From Promethearchaeota archaeon (GTDB taxonomy: Archaea > Asgardarchaeota > Lokiarchaeia > Sigyniarchaeales > SOKP01), in the NCBI GenBank assembly GCA_016839705.1, contig JAEOTR010000016.1:1-64000 (forward strand): a stretch of 64,000 nt of DNA. The letters are read 5' to 3'. Both the position numbers and the translations under genes were made by a program. Shown here piece after piece: positions 8,279 through 16,929 of this stretch (position 1 is the stretch's first letter; each line of letters begins with the position of its first letter). The notes under the pieces are model-generated. The model did no database searches. It worked only from the letters and a program-made list of their open reading frames with translations, and was not told the origin of the DNA.

Positions 8279-9625
8279 TCATTCTTTTTTTTTAAACCCT
8301 TCTTTAGGGTTTTTACAATTAGGGCAATTAAAATCATCGGGAAGATCTTTAAAGAGAACTTCCATTACTGCATCATCATATTCCATCCCACACTTTTGAC
8401 AAACATAAATATAGAGTTCTAACAAATCCCTAAGCTCGTTTTTGTCTACATCCTGTTCCATTTTGCTGTAGACATAAGATGTTGCTTTAGAATCTCCATA
8501 TAAGATTGCTCCTTTAAGCTTATTCTCTTTTAACACTAATTTTTGATAACAGCAATCTTTTTTATCTGCTTTTCTCAGAATTTCCCACCCTCCTGATTCC
8601 TCCTTGGAAGGATCAATAATTCCTATAGAGGTTACGTCCAATCCTACTATTTTCAGGGTATTTTTAGGGGTTGTGCCTTGATATTCCACTTTTTTTGCTC
8701 CTAGTACAGAAGCAGCGACAATTTTCGATTGTTCCATGCAGGCAGGAATGATACCCCATATTTGTTCTTTGTATTCTATGCAATCACCTACAGCAAAAAT
8801 ATCTTTTTCGCTTGTTTCTAAAAACTGATTTACAATTATGCCCCTATTTGTATCTAATTCTGCATTCTTTGCCAATTCAATTGTAGGTCGAATGCCTGCC
8901 TGAATTAATACAATATCCGCATCGATTTTTTGTCCTCCTTTTAATCTAATCCCGGAAACAAAATCATTTCCTAATATCTCTTCTGTAGCAGCATCTAACG
9001 CGACTTTTATTCCTCTATTTTCAATTTCTTCTTTTAGCATTGTACCACATTCTCCATCTAGCTGTCTTGGTAATAGGCGAGGGAAAAATTCTACGACGGT
9101 TGTATCTAAATTACTGTTATTGATCTGATTTGCAAGTTCTAAACCAAGTAAACCGCCACCTATGACGATTGCTTTCTTAGCATTCTTGCTTCTAATATAA
9201 TCTTTTATAGCTAAAGCATCATCTATGCTTCGTAAAGTAAATACCCCTTTTTTTTCATTTTTCATTTCAATAGCATTTTTAATGGGGGGCACGTTAGGAG
9301 TACTTCCTAATGCTAAAACAAGTTTATCATACGAAATGGATTTACTTTTACCTTCAACTTCAATCGTTTTAGTTTTCGGATCGATTTTTTTAACATGTGT
9401 ATTAAGATTTAATTGTATGCGCTTATTTCTATACCAATCTTCTTTAAACACAATTAAATCATCAATAGACACTTTCTCAGAGATTAATTCGGGTAAATTT
9501 ACTCTTGTATAATAAGGATACTTTTCTTGAGTGAAAACCTCGATTTCTGTCTCCTCACTCAGAAATCTTATATTTTGGGCAGCAAATGTGCCTGAAACAT
9601 TATTTCCTATTATGACAACTTTCAT
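8279..9625 (-). CDS. NAD(P)H:rubredoxin oxidoreductase fused to a rubredoxin domain
   Basis: Residues 1 to about 390 are a pyridine nucleotide-disulfide oxidoreductase without a redox disulfide: an N-terminal FAD site starting V-V-I-I-G-N-N-V-S-G, a second Rossmann motif G-G-G-L-L-G-L-E for NAD(P)H, and the A-V-G-D-C segment that contacts FAD. This is the NROR/nitrite-reductase-like group. The C-terminus, residues about 402-448, is a rubredoxin with C-Q-K-C-G and C-P-N-C knuckles. The enzyme would oxidise NAD(P)H and pass single electrons to its own rubredoxin, then to the free rubredoxin encoded 22 bases downstream. The first Rossmann motif has Asn where Gly is usual (G-N-N-V-S-G), common in this group. 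Confidence 0.92.
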   Translation of the reverse strand: MKVVIIGNNVSGTFAAQNIRFLSEETEIEVFTQEKYPYYTRVNLPELISEKVSIDDLIVFKEDWYRNKRIQLNLNTHVKKIDPKTKTIEVEGKSKSISYDKLVLALGSTPNVPPIKNAIEMKNEKKGVFTLRSIDDALAIKDYIRSKNAKKAIVIGGGLLGLELANQINNSNLDTTVVEFFPRLLPRQLDGECGTMLKEEIENRGIKVALDAATEEILGNDFVSGIRLKGGQKIDADIVLIQAGIRPTIELAKNAELDTNRGIIVNQFLETSEKDIFAVGDCIEYKEQIWGIIPACMEQSKIVAASVLGAKKVEYQGTTPKNTLKIVGLDVTSIGIIDPSKEESGGWEILRKADKKDCCYQKLVLKENKLKGAILYGDSKATSYVYSKMEQDVDKNELRDLLELYIYVCQKCGMEYDDAVMEVLFKDLPDDFNCPNCKNPKEGFKKKE

Positions 9626-9748
9626 AGAGTTAATAGTTTAATCATCTTATTTTAAGGTTTTTATTATGGTTTCTAAATTGAGGGGGGAACTATCTTTTAG
9701 AACATGTTCGAAATTAAAAATATATAATCATCCCCATTTGATCTAAAT

Positions 9749-10537
9749 ATGACTGAAACAAAACAGCAAAGGTTAGTATCAAGAAAGATAATACAAATCG
9801 ATGAGGATCTCTGTAGCGGATGTGGTAATTGTATTGTGGATTGCGCAGAAGGCGCCCTTAAGATAATTGATGGCAAAGCTAGAGTCATAAACGATGTTTT
9901 TTGCGACGGTTTAGGTGCTTGCATTCAGGGATGTCCTGAAGGAGCTTTAGAAATAATAGAGCGAGAGGCTGTAGAGTTCGATGAAGAAGCTGTAGAAAAA
10001 CATTTAGAATCTATGAAACATGCAGAACACACTGAAACGGAGCAAGTAAAAAGGATTGTAGCTGAACATACTACACAATGTGGATGCCCATCAGCTCAAA
10101 CAATGGTTTTTGATGAACCTGAAACTCAAACCGAAGTTGGTACTGGAAAAGTTCCTTCGGCTCTGCGACAATGGCCGGTTCAAATGCATTTGATAAATCC
10201 CCGAGCGCCATATTATCAGGGAGCGGACGTTTTATTATCAGCGGATTGTGTAGGATTTTCTTACGGTGATTTTCACAGAGATTTCTTAAAACAGAAATCA
10301 TTAGCGATTGCCTGTCCTAAACTTGACCAAGGGAAAGAAATTTATGTGGAAAAAATTAAATCGTTAATTGATGATGCCAAAATTAACACACTCACTGTAG
10401 CCATTATGGAAGTTCCTTGTTGCTCAGGCTTATTAGCTTTAGCTCAAGAAGGAGCTAAACAAGCAAGTCGAAAAGTTCCTATAAAATATATGGTTATAGG
10501 CATACAAGGGAATATCATAAAAGAAGAATGGATATAA
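9749..10537 (+). CDS. Ferredoxin-domain protein with two [4Fe-4S] sites and a cysteine-containing C-terminal domain
   Basis: A 262-residue protein. Residues 22-65 hold a ferredoxin fold: C-S-G-C-G-N-C-x3-C and a second group C-D-G-L-G-A-C-x3-C-P-E-G, where one position is spaced differently from the canonical CxxCxxC. After a charged helical segment comes C-G-C-P-S near 111-115. A domain of about 120 residues follows, with S-A-D-C-V-G, A-C-P-K-L-D and P-C-C-S-G motifs, suggesting an additional cluster or metal. Proteins of this layout are annotated only as 4Fe-4S binding proteins and often accompany other redox enzymes; the reaction is unknown. It is divergent from the NROR-rubredoxin gene. 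Confidence 0.8.
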   Translation: MTETKQQRLVSRKIIQIDEDLCSGCGNCIVDCAEGALKIIDGKARVINDVFCDGLGACIQGCPEGALEIIEREAVEFDEEAVEKHLESMKHAEHTETEQVKRIVAEHTTQCGCPSAQTMVFDEPETQTEVGTGKVPSALRQWPVQMHLINPRAPYYQGADVLLSADCVGFSYGDFHRDFLKQKSLAIACPKLDQGKEIYVEKIKSLIDDAKINTLTVAIMEVPCCSGLLALAQEGAKQASRKVPIKYMVIGIQGNIIKEEWI

Positions 10538-10571
10538 TTTTTTTTTAAATATTTTTATTATTTTTATTTAA

Positions 10572-11231
10572 TTATTTTTCAATTAAAACTTTCTTTTTAA
10601 TGATTTTTCGAAGCATTACTGATAATGCTGATTTAGACTTTCCCATTTGATTAGCTAATTCTTCTAATGAAATTTTTCTCGGAACTTCGAAGAAACCTTT
10701 TTCTATCGCTCGATCGAGTATTTCAGATTCATCCAGACTCAATTTATATTTTTCATCCTCAAGATCATAAGGAGCACTCCCAATTCTGAGCAATTCATAA
10801 TCGATTTTCCTATTATCAAATATTGTTAATAATTCATCAATCCTGCTTCTTGAAGATATCAATCTCCAATATGCATAACCTTCTCTTACATTTACAGGAA
10901 AATCGATCAACACTCCACAATTTATTACAGCATACAATAAGTATGGATCTTTTGTCTTTATATTAATCTTTATTCTATTTTCCTCCTGCTCCATAAGACT
11001 AAATTCAACAACAGAGGGATGTTCTTTTATATTTTTTATTATCGATTCAGTATCGTAATGCATTATTTCAAATATGGCATTACCTATAGAATTTTCAAGA
11101 TCATATGGAAGAAAGTATTGAATTTCCATTCTCACGTCAGGAAATTCTTTGAAAATATATGAAATCCACAGTTTATCTGGAAATTTTACTTTTATCCGTG
11201 CCATACTCGATTTATCAGACTTCATATTCAT
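10572..11231 (-). CDS. Bat-type HTH transcription regulator
   Basis: A 219-residue protein whose last 55 residues match the HTH of archaeal bacterio-opsin activator (Bat) regulators: L-D-E-S-E-I-L-D-R-A-I-E-K-G-F-F-E-V-P-R leads into L-A-N-Q-M-G-K-S-K-S-A-L-S-V-M-L-R. The N-terminal 160 residues resemble the mixed alpha/beta sensor region of that family and lack a recognisable ligand site. The gene is divergent from the iron-sulfur flavoprotein at 11283, with about 50 bases between the starts, so it probably controls that gene, itself or both. Confidence 0.85.
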   Translation of the reverse strand: MNMKSDKSSMARIKVKFPDKLWISYIFKEFPDVRMEIQYFLPYDLENSIGNAIFEIMHYDTESIIKNIKEHPSVVEFSLMEQEENRIKINIKTKDPYLLYAVINCGVLIDFPVNVREGYAYWRLISSRSRIDELLTIFDNRKIDYELLRIGSAPYDLEDEKYKLSLDESEILDRAIEKGFFEVPRKISLEELANQMGKSKSALSVMLRKIIKKKVLIEK

Positions 11232-11282
11232 CTTCTTTTCTAATCAGTATTTTTTTAATATGGCAGAAAATTAAATAAAATT

Positions 11283-11882
11283 ATGGTTAAAAATAAAAAC
11301 CTAATTCTTGGAATATGTGGAAGTCCGAGGAAACAAGGAACAGATTTTGCAGTCCAATATGCTTTACAATATGCATCAGAGAAATTCGATTTTAACACTG
11401 AGTTCTGGTCAGTAAAGAATAAAAAAATAAAGTTCTGTACACACTGTGATTATTGTATACGAGAGAAAAAAGGGTGTATAAATGTTGATGATCTACAAGA
11501 GTTATATCCGTTACTCGAAAACACGAAATTTCTTTTTATAGGAACTCCGGTTTTTCAAGGCACCTTATCGGGACAATTAAAGACGGTGTTTGATCGCACC
11601 CGAGCATTAGTAGCCAAAGATCCAGAAGTCTTTAAAAATGCAATTGGGGCTGCGTTAGCTGTAGGTGGTGATAGAAATGGGGGACAGGAAATAGCTATAA
11701 GAAGTATCTTAGATTTTTATCAACAAAATCATATTATCAGTGTATCGGGAGGAGCTTTTGGAGCAAATTTAGGTGCAAGTTTATGGAGTCAGGATTTAGG
11801 TATGAAGGGGATTCAAAAAGATGAAGAAGGCTTAAGATCAATTAGAAAAGTAATTAAAAGGTTAGTTGAATTTAAAACATAA
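11283..11882 (+). CDS. Iron-sulfur flavoprotein / NADPH-dependent FMN reductase family
   Basis: A 199-residue flavodoxin-like protein. It starts with the FMN phosphate loop G-S-P-R-K-Q-G-T, then has a compact cysteine motif C-T-H-C-D-Y-C-x6-C near 51-64, which matches the [4Fe-4S] motif of archaeal iron-sulfur flavoproteins (Isf). The G-T-P-V-F-Q-G-T-L-S-G-Q-L-K block is the second flavin-binding segment of the family. Isf proteins accept electrons from ferredoxin and have been linked to oxygen or peroxide reduction, which fits the surrounding oxygen-defence genes; the actual acceptor here is inferred. A Bat-type regulator is divergent upstream. Confidence 0.85.
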   Translation: MVKNKNLILGICGSPRKQGTDFAVQYALQYASEKFDFNTEFWSVKNKKIKFCTHCDYCIREKKGCINVDDLQELYPLLENTKFLFIGTPVFQGTLSGQLKTVFDRTRALVAKDPEVFKNAIGAALAVGGDRNGGQEIAIRSILDFYQQNHIISVSGGAFGANLGASLWSQDLGMKGIQKDEEGLRSIRKVIKRLVEFKT

Positions 11883-11964
11883 CATTTCAAGAATTTAAGG
11901 TTAGTTTATTTCGCTAGCTTGAGCGCGCTTCTCTCAAATCTTAAATAATTTAAAAAAATAGAAA

Positions 11965-12261
11965 TTATTTTACACTAAATAATTTTTTCGCTTCCTTTAT
12001 TCTAAGACCATTAATTCCCCACAGTTCTTTAAACCAATATTTTCCTTTATGCAAAACTGCTGGAGTATTCACAATGCATCCATCTGCGTCGCAAAATGTT
12101 CCAAGAAAATTTTTATCCTGTAATAATTCATGTACAAATTCCTCATCATCAATATCTCGTTCTATAAAGTTAATTTTGTTCTCCTTAAGCCAATCCTTAA
12201 GTTCATGGCAACGATGGCAATCTTCTTTCGTAATAATAATTGGTATATTTGCTTTAGACAT
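11965..12261 (-). CDS. Glutaredoxin-like thiol protein (98 aa)
   Basis: A small thioredoxin-fold protein with the redox motif C-H-R-C near residues 15-18, right after the first beta strand (I-P-I-I-I-T-K-E-D). A further C-x3-C pair lies in the C-D-A-D-G-C segment, followed by the cis-proline T-P-A-V-L. The order strand, CxxC, helix and a later cis-Pro is that of glutaredoxins. It probably reduces disulfides in the cytoplasm, taking electrons from one of the thiol reductases encoded downstream. It is convergent with the iron-sulfur flavoprotein and divergent from the second glutaredoxin at 12524. Confidence 0.75.
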   Translation of the reverse strand: MSKANIPIIITKEDCHRCHELKDWLKENKINFIERDIDDEEFVHELLQDKNFLGTFCDADGCIVNTPAVLHKGKYWFKELWGINGLRIKEAKKLFSVK

Positions 12262-12523
12262 AATTAAAGAAAAGGTAATTGCTATTATAAACTTTTTATC
12301 TATGGAATGGAATAAGAAAAGCTGCTAAAAAAAAGCGATTCACGAAAATCACTGAAAAAATTAATATTTAATAAATTAACTTTAAATTAACTTTGACTAT
12401 AAACATTAGATTTCTGATTTTTAATAAATTATTACCATTAGATTATTAATAGAATAGATTCTTTTATTGAATAAGTGGAATTGAGAAATTCTATCTTGTA
12501 AAAAATAAATATTACAGATTATA

Positions 12524-12835
12524 ATGTCAGTAGAAAATTTAATTGAGAAGCTTGCTCAAGAAGTTGAAGGTGAAAAAGGATCAGAAGAAAATATACTCAT
12601 CTTTACTCTTTCAACTTGTATGTGGTGTAAGAAGTGTAAAAGGTTCCTGGATGATCGAAATTTAAAATATAAATATATAGATGTTGACAAGATTGAACGA
12701 GAGGACAAAGCGAAAATATTAGAGCACTTACGATCTAAATACAGTTCAAGAATATCCTATCCTTTTCTTATATGTGAAAAAGGCCATGTAATTGGTTATA
12801 ATCCAAATCAATATGAAGAGTTATTAGGGAAGTGA
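12524..12835 (+). CDS. Glutaredoxin family protein (103 aa)
   Basis: A small glutaredoxin with the active-site motif C-M-W-C near residues 32-35, a following K-x-C, the Y-K-Y-I-D-V-D strand and the Y-P-F-L cis-proline segment expected for the fold. It sits ten bases before the ferredoxin-thioredoxin reductase catalytic subunit on the same strand, so the two are very probably cotranscribed and this glutaredoxin is the likely substrate of the reductase. The N-terminal 25 residues are charged and add a helix before the fold. Confidence 0.85.
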   Translation: MSVENLIEKLAQEVEGEKGSEENILIFTLSTCMWCKKCKRFLDDRNLKYKYIDVDKIEREDKAKILEHLRSKYSSRISYPFLICEKGHVIGYNPNQYEELLGK

Positions 12836-12845
12836 GGGGATAAGA

Positions 12846-13214
12846 GTGGATATGGAAACAAAGGAAGGAATGAAAAAGTATATTGAACAAGTTGCAGAAA
12901 AAAATGATTGGATTTTAAATGGAGAAAAAAGAACTCTTGAAGATTTGATTGAGGGACTAGTTGCTAACAAGAAAAATTTGGGGTATCAATCTTGTCCATG
13001 CAGACTTCCAACTGGTAAAAGGGATTTAGACAGAGATCTAATATGTCCATGCGAATATGCACCCTTAGATATAAAGGAATATTTCGCGTGCTATTGTAAT
13101 CTTTATCTAAGTCGTGATTTCTATGATAAAGGCATAAATTATATTATTGTGCCAGATCGACGACCGGTTGAAAAAGAAAATGCAGCATTGGAATATTTTA
13201 ATAAAACCAAATAA
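12846..13214 (+). CDS. Ferredoxin-thioredoxin (disulfide) reductase catalytic subunit
   Basis: FTR-beta family enzyme that uses electrons from reduced ferredoxin, through a [4Fe-4S] cluster, to reduce a disulfide in a thioredoxin or glutaredoxin. The cysteine pattern C-P-C ... C-P-C ... C-Y-C is clear across residues about 48-83, with 14 and 12 residues between the groups, against 16 and 8 in plant enzymes. The last motif is C-Y-C where plants have C-H-C, so the usual active-site His is absent. No variable (alpha) subunit is encoded nearby, as in other archaea. The GTG at 12846 follows a GAGGGGAT ribosome site by about five bases; an ATG two codons later is the alternative. It forms an operon with the upstream glutaredoxin. 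Confidence 0.9.
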   Translation: MDMETKEGMKKYIEQVAEKNDWILNGEKRTLEDLIEGLVANKKNLGYQSCPCRLPTGKRDLDRDLICPCEYAPLDIKEYFACYCNLYLSRDFYDKGINYIIVPDRRPVEKENAALEYFNKTK

Positions 13215-13310
13215 TATTACTATTTTTTCTCTTTATCTAAAACAAGATAACCAGAATATCAATATTTCATAATCTAAATTTTTATATAATTTTCTTCCCA
13301 TTTGTTAATT

Positions 13311-13466
13311 ATGCCAAATGAAATGTCAGACGATGAATTAGAAGCGGAACTTGATAGAGCTTTTAAAGAAAATGAGGCAAAAAAGGATAACTGTGGAGCA
13401 GCGATACCACCTAATCGAGAAGTAGGAGTTCAACGAACAGATGTGAAGATAAAAAAAGAAAAATAA
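13311..13466 (+). CDS. Small acidic hypothetical protein (51 aa)
   Basis: A short reading frame, ATG at 13311 and TAA at 13466, encoding 51 residues. The N-terminal half is acidic and probably helical (M-S-D-D-E-L-E-A-E-L-D-R-A-F), the C-terminal third is basic, and there is one Cys. An archaeal-looking TATA stretch (tttttatataat) lies about 34 bases before the ATG. It stands between FTR and the HdrD-like gene, both on the same strand. I do not recognise it; the promoter, codon usage and lack of any other gene here make it a plausible real gene. Confidence 0.5.
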   Translation: MPNEMSDDELEAELDRAFKENEAKKDNCGAAIPPNREVGVQRTDVKIKKEK

Positions 13467-13574
13467 TTTTAATAATAATCTCTTTATACTTATTTTCTTT
13501 ATATTTTTAGAATAGCATTGTTCACATTAGAAATTTATTCTTAAGTATTAAACATCATCAATTTTGTTAAAACC

Positions 13575-14558
13575 ATGGAAGAGCGAATAAAAGGAAGGAA
13601 GAACTATCCTACTGAAGAAGTAGATCCACATCATTTTCTTGATGATGATGAAATTAGAAATCTAATAAAAAGTAAAGATGATATAAATTTTACTCAAAAA
13701 GATTTCTTAGAGCTTTATAATTGTGTTCATTGTGGTGAATGTGAAACAGAAGACGAAAGAATTCTATTAAAACAAAAATATATTGAAGACGGGAATACAT
13801 TTGAAGAGACAGAAGAAATGATTGAGTATTTTCGGAAATATAGATCACCATACCCAACAAATAAAATGCGTATTAAGAGACCAGAGGGAATCCCCCCTAA
13901 ATCTGATACTCTTTTTTTTATGGGATGCCTTTCTACGATAAGAATTCCAAGGTACACTGAACATGCTCTCAAATATCTATTAAACCAAAAAATAGATTTT
14001 ACCATATTAGAAAAAGAAATTTGTTGTGGTTGGCATTTGCTTGCAAGTGGTTTAAGATCTGAATTTGAAACTTGTTGTAATGAAAACATTGAAATCTTCA
14101 GAAAATATAAAAGAGTAATTTGTTTGTGCCCTGCATGCTTTTATCTTTTCAATACTTATTTACAACCTAAATTATCCCCAGATATAAAATTTGAATATAT
14201 ATCTGAATATATTAAACCCTCTAAAGCGAAAAAAGAGGGAAAGATTGGAGTTCAGCATCTATGTCAGTTAATGAATAGGGGGATGGAGGGTGTTGAAATA
14301 TTGGTTGATAAAACTCTTAGAAAAAGTGGGTACGAGGTTATCAATGTCCCACATTGGTGCTGTGGAGGGGGAACAGGATGGATGGGGCGTAAAGATATAA
14401 TTGAAAGTGTCGCTCGTAAAAGAATGTCTGATTTTGACAGAGAAGATATAGATTTTGCTACCACCTATTGCCCTTCGTGTTGGTGGATTTTACGTAGATT
14501 TAGTAAATTATGTAAAATAAAACCAAAAGCAAGGGATCTATTTGAACTTTTATTATAA
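13575..14558 (+). CDS. HdrD/HdrB-like iron-sulfur protein with two CCG domains
   Basis: A 327-residue protein. It begins with a reduced ferredoxin-like motif C-V-H-C-G-E-C near residues 51-57; only three cysteines are present, so a full second cluster of the kind found in HdrC or HdrD is missing. It then has two cysteine-rich CCG modules: one with C-C-G-W and C-P-A-C-F, another with C-C-G-G-G-T-G and C-P-S-C-W. Such modules bind the noncubane [4Fe-4S] clusters of heterodisulfide reductases and related thiol/quinone oxidoreductases. Its place after FTR and before the disulfide oxidoreductases suggests work on a disulfide substrate, which is inference. Substrate and partner subunits are not apparent. 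Confidence 0.8.
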   Translation: MEERIKGRKNYPTEEVDPHHFLDDDEIRNLIKSKDDINFTQKDFLELYNCVHCGECETEDERILLKQKYIEDGNTFEETEEMIEYFRKYRSPYPTNKMRIKRPEGIPPKSDTLFFMGCLSTIRIPRYTEHALKYLLNQKIDFTILEKEICCGWHLLASGLRSEFETCCNENIEIFRKYKRVICLCPACFYLFNTYLQPKLSPDIKFEYISEYIKPSKAKKEGKIGVQHLCQLMNRGMEGVEILVDKTLRKSGYEVINVPHWCCGGGTGWMGRKDIIESVARKRMSDFDREDIDFATTYCPSCWWILRRFSKLCKIKPKARDLFELLL

Positions 14559-14566
14559 TGAGTAAT

Positions 14567-14803
14567 TTAATCTAAAACGAGGATTAGTATCACAAAATTA
14601 CTCCCTTTTGAATAATCATCTTTAATGCGGTTTTGAACCCAAATTTCTCCTTGAAAACTTTCGACAATTTTCTTCACTAAAGACAAACCAATTCCCATTC
14701 CTCGTATTTTTGTGTCTTTTTTGTATCCTTTCTCGAATATTAGTTCTTTACTTTCATCAGGAATTCCTATTCCATTATCCAAAAACTCTGAAAGTAAGAT
14801 TAA
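14567..14803 (-). pseudogene. Histidine kinase ATPase-domain remnant
   Basis: The last part of a GHKL (HATPase_c) domain is recognisable: the N box/G1 region D-N-G-I-G-I-P, the G2 box G-M-G-I-G-L-S-L-V-K-K-I-V and the final strand before a stop. Upstream in the same frame there is a stop codon at 14804-14806, and no ATG precedes the domain, so the dimerisation/histidine domain and the first half of the ATPase domain are gone. It cannot be a working kinase by itself and is best seen as a decayed gene fragment. It is convergent with the HdrD-like gene, nine bases away. Confidence 0.75.
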
Positions 14804-14898
14804 TTAAATCAATTTAAATTTATGTAAATCACAATCCTTTTTAAGAAGAAGAAAGAGAAGTTTAATTTTATTTGAAAATCTTTTATATATGATTAATC

Positions 14899-16071
14899 TT
14901 GGGATTAGAATCTGATTTAAAGGAGAACTCTGCACTAAAAGGATCTAAAAAATTTACCATTAGAGAATTTGGGGGTGCATTTGGAGATTGGGGAACACTT
15001 ATTCCGTTTATTATTGGTTATATCTCAATAGTGGGTTTAAAACCTGCTGGCATCTTTCTTACATTAGGGTTAACAAATATAATTCTGGGAATTCGTTTCA
15101 ATTTGCCCTTACCAGTTCAACCACAAAAGACAATTGGAACCGTGGCAATATCAGAAAAATGGACTTCTAATATGGTAATATCTACAGGATTTGGGACGGG
15201 AGTTATTTGGTTTTTACTAGGATTTTCTAAAAAACTAAATAAAATAGTGCAGAAAATTCCCATCACTGCCGTACGAGGCATTCAGTTAGGTTTGGCTTTA
15301 ATTTTAGGGTGGGCAGGAATTGTTTTTTTTAGTGGAAATCTATTACTTGGTCTCATTTCAATCTTAATAATATTATTGTTGATAAAGAATAAACCGATCC
15401 CCTCTGCGATAATCCTTACTTTAATGGGTGTTTTAATAGTTATATTCACGGGTACAGTACAGCTATCTGATATTAGATTAGGTTTGCCTATTTTTAGCTT
15501 TGAATTCCCAACCTGGCAGAATTTCTTATTAGGGATGGCTTATGCGGGTATTGCTCAATTATTTTTAACAATTACGAATGTCATGATCGCTACAGTTGTA
15601 TTAATTAAGGATTTATTTCCAGAGAGGGAAGATAATATAGATGCGAATGTCTTAGCATTCAATATGGGTGCTATTAACCTTATTAACCCTTTTTTAGGGG
15701 GAATCCCCTTATGTCATGGATCTGGCGGACTAATGGCTCAATATGCGTTTGGAGCAAGAACTGGAGGATCTATGATTTTGGAAGGAATTCTGGAAATAGT
15801 ACTTGGATTATTTTTTTCTAACACTCTCTTTTTACTCTTTTCCGAGTTTCCGAGTTCCATTTTAGGTGCAATGCTAATTTATACGTCATATTTATTAGGA
15901 AGAATAGCATTTAAAGATTTTAACCGCAAAAGTTTCCCAATAATACTCATATCAGCCATTCTCTGTTGGTATTTAAATATTACAATCGGTTTCTTTATTG
16001 GTCTTATTTTATATCTGATGTTTAAAAAAAAAATTGAAGGAAAGTTGAATATAAATAAAAAATTGATCTAG
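14899..16071 (+). CDS. MOT1-like sulfate/molybdate permease (SulP-related)
   Basis: A 390-residue membrane protein with about ten helices. The opening block F-G-G-A-F-G-D-W-G-T near residues 28-37 and the P-V-Q-P-Q-K-T-I segment near 73-80 are signatures of the putative sulfate/molybdate transporter (MOT1) family; a second conserved block, P-L-C-H-G-S-G-G-L-x-A-Q-Y, lies near 275-287. It is expected to import molybdate (or sulfate), useful for molybdo- or tungstoenzymes in an anaerobe. TTG at 14899 is the only suitable start. No ABC-type ModABC genes are near, so this may be the main oxyanion uptake route in this region. Confidence 0.88.
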   Translation: MGLESDLKENSALKGSKKFTIREFGGAFGDWGTLIPFIIGYISIVGLKPAGIFLTLGLTNIILGIRFNLPLPVQPQKTIGTVAISEKWTSNMVISTGFGTGVIWFLLGFSKKLNKIVQKIPITAVRGIQLGLALILGWAGIVFFSGNLLLGLISILIILLLIKNKPIPSAIILTLMGVLIVIFTGTVQLSDIRLGLPIFSFEFPTWQNFLLGMAYAGIAQLFLTITNVMIATVVLIKDLFPEREDNIDANVLAFNMGAINLINPFLGGIPLCHGSGGLMAQYAFGARTGGSMILEGILEIVLGLFFSNTLFLLFSEFPSSILGAMLIYTSYLLGRIAFKDFNRKSFPIILISAILCWYLNITIGFFIGLILYLMFKKKIEGKLNINKKLI

Positions 16072-16236
16072 ATACCGAAAAAATTGTTTAAATAAATTTT
16101 TGAAATATTAGGATATTCCTCTTATCTTTATTTAAAATGTATTAAATTTTTGATTTTTTTATATTTTAAATTAACAATTATTTTAAGGTATAATTCAGAT
16201 ATTCATAATAGAACTAATTAAGATGGTGATATTGGA

Positions 16237-16929
16237 ATGTTTTCTGAAAATGAACTTAATAATGTTAAAAGGGAAATGGCAAAACTTAAGAATCCAGTAG
16301 AGCTCCGTCTATTTACTGATTTCAAAACTCAAGAAGATGGGAGTAAACTTAGAAAGTGTATGACTTGTGAGGGAGTGCACGAGTTATTAACAACATTAGA
16401 AGAGCTCTCTAATGGAAAATTAAAAGTAAATGAATTTTCAACCGAAGAAAATATGGAAGAAGCAGAAAAATATAATGTTTCTAGAATTCCAGCGATATTA
16501 TTCGTTGATGAAAATGACAATGAAATTATTCGATACTTAGCACACCCTACAGGATCTGAGTTTGTACCTTTTCTAAATAGTATACAATATTTTTCAGGAG
16601 TAAGACCCTATTACGCGGATCAAATCATTACTCATCTAAAAAAAATAAAAAAGTCAAATATGAAAATTTTTATTACCCCCACATGCCCGTATTGCCCCGC
16701 AACAGTACCAGTTTTAACGCTTTTTGCAATGGTTTCTAAAGGAAAGATATCCGCAGAAGTAATTGACGTTAACTTGAATCCTGATTTAGGAATGAAATAT
16801 CAAGTTCAAGGAGTACCCCATACAATCGTGAATGAAAAGGATAGTATAATCGGTCAATTTACTCCTCAAGATTTGCTTGATAAACTTGTTGGGTCGAAAG
16901 GAAGAGATTTTGGAGGGATGTATGCATAA
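16237..16929 (+). CDS. Protein disulfide oxidoreductase-like protein, two thioredoxin folds (copy 1)
   Basis: A 230-residue protein of the archaeal PDO / glutaredoxin-like group, made of two thioredoxin units. The first has C-M-T-C (near 46-49), the second C-P-Y-C (near 149-152) with the cis-proline segment G-V-P-H-T. The C-P-Y-C site is the usual active one; the first motif is atypical and may be less active. It would shuffle or reduce protein disulfides in the cytoplasm. The ATG follows a GGTGAT ribosome site by about nine bases. The second copy begins directly after its stop codon, and thioredoxin reductase follows, forming a natural electron chain. Confidence 0.85.
   Translation: MFSENELNNVKREMAKLKNPVELRLFTDFKTQEDGSKLRKCMTCEGVHELLTTLEELSNGKLKVNEFSTEENMEEAEKYNVSRIPAILFVDENDNEIIRYLAHPTGSEFVPFLNSIQYFSGVRPYYADQIITHLKKIKKSNMKIFITPTCPYCPATVPVLTLFAMVSKGKISAEVIDVNLNPDLGMKYQVQGVPHTIVNEKDSIIGQFTPQDLLDKLVGSKGRDFGGMYA

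Noticed and set aside
11905..11937. GC-rich AGCGCGCT palindrome and TTGAG/CTCAA hairpin between convergent genes as an RNA gene
   Set aside because: The stem is only five pairs and no larger fold is apparent; at most a weak terminator.
16222..16227. Recurrent GGTGAT as a regulatory motif
   Set aside because: It always lies a few bases before a start codon and matches the 16S tail, so it is a ribosome site.
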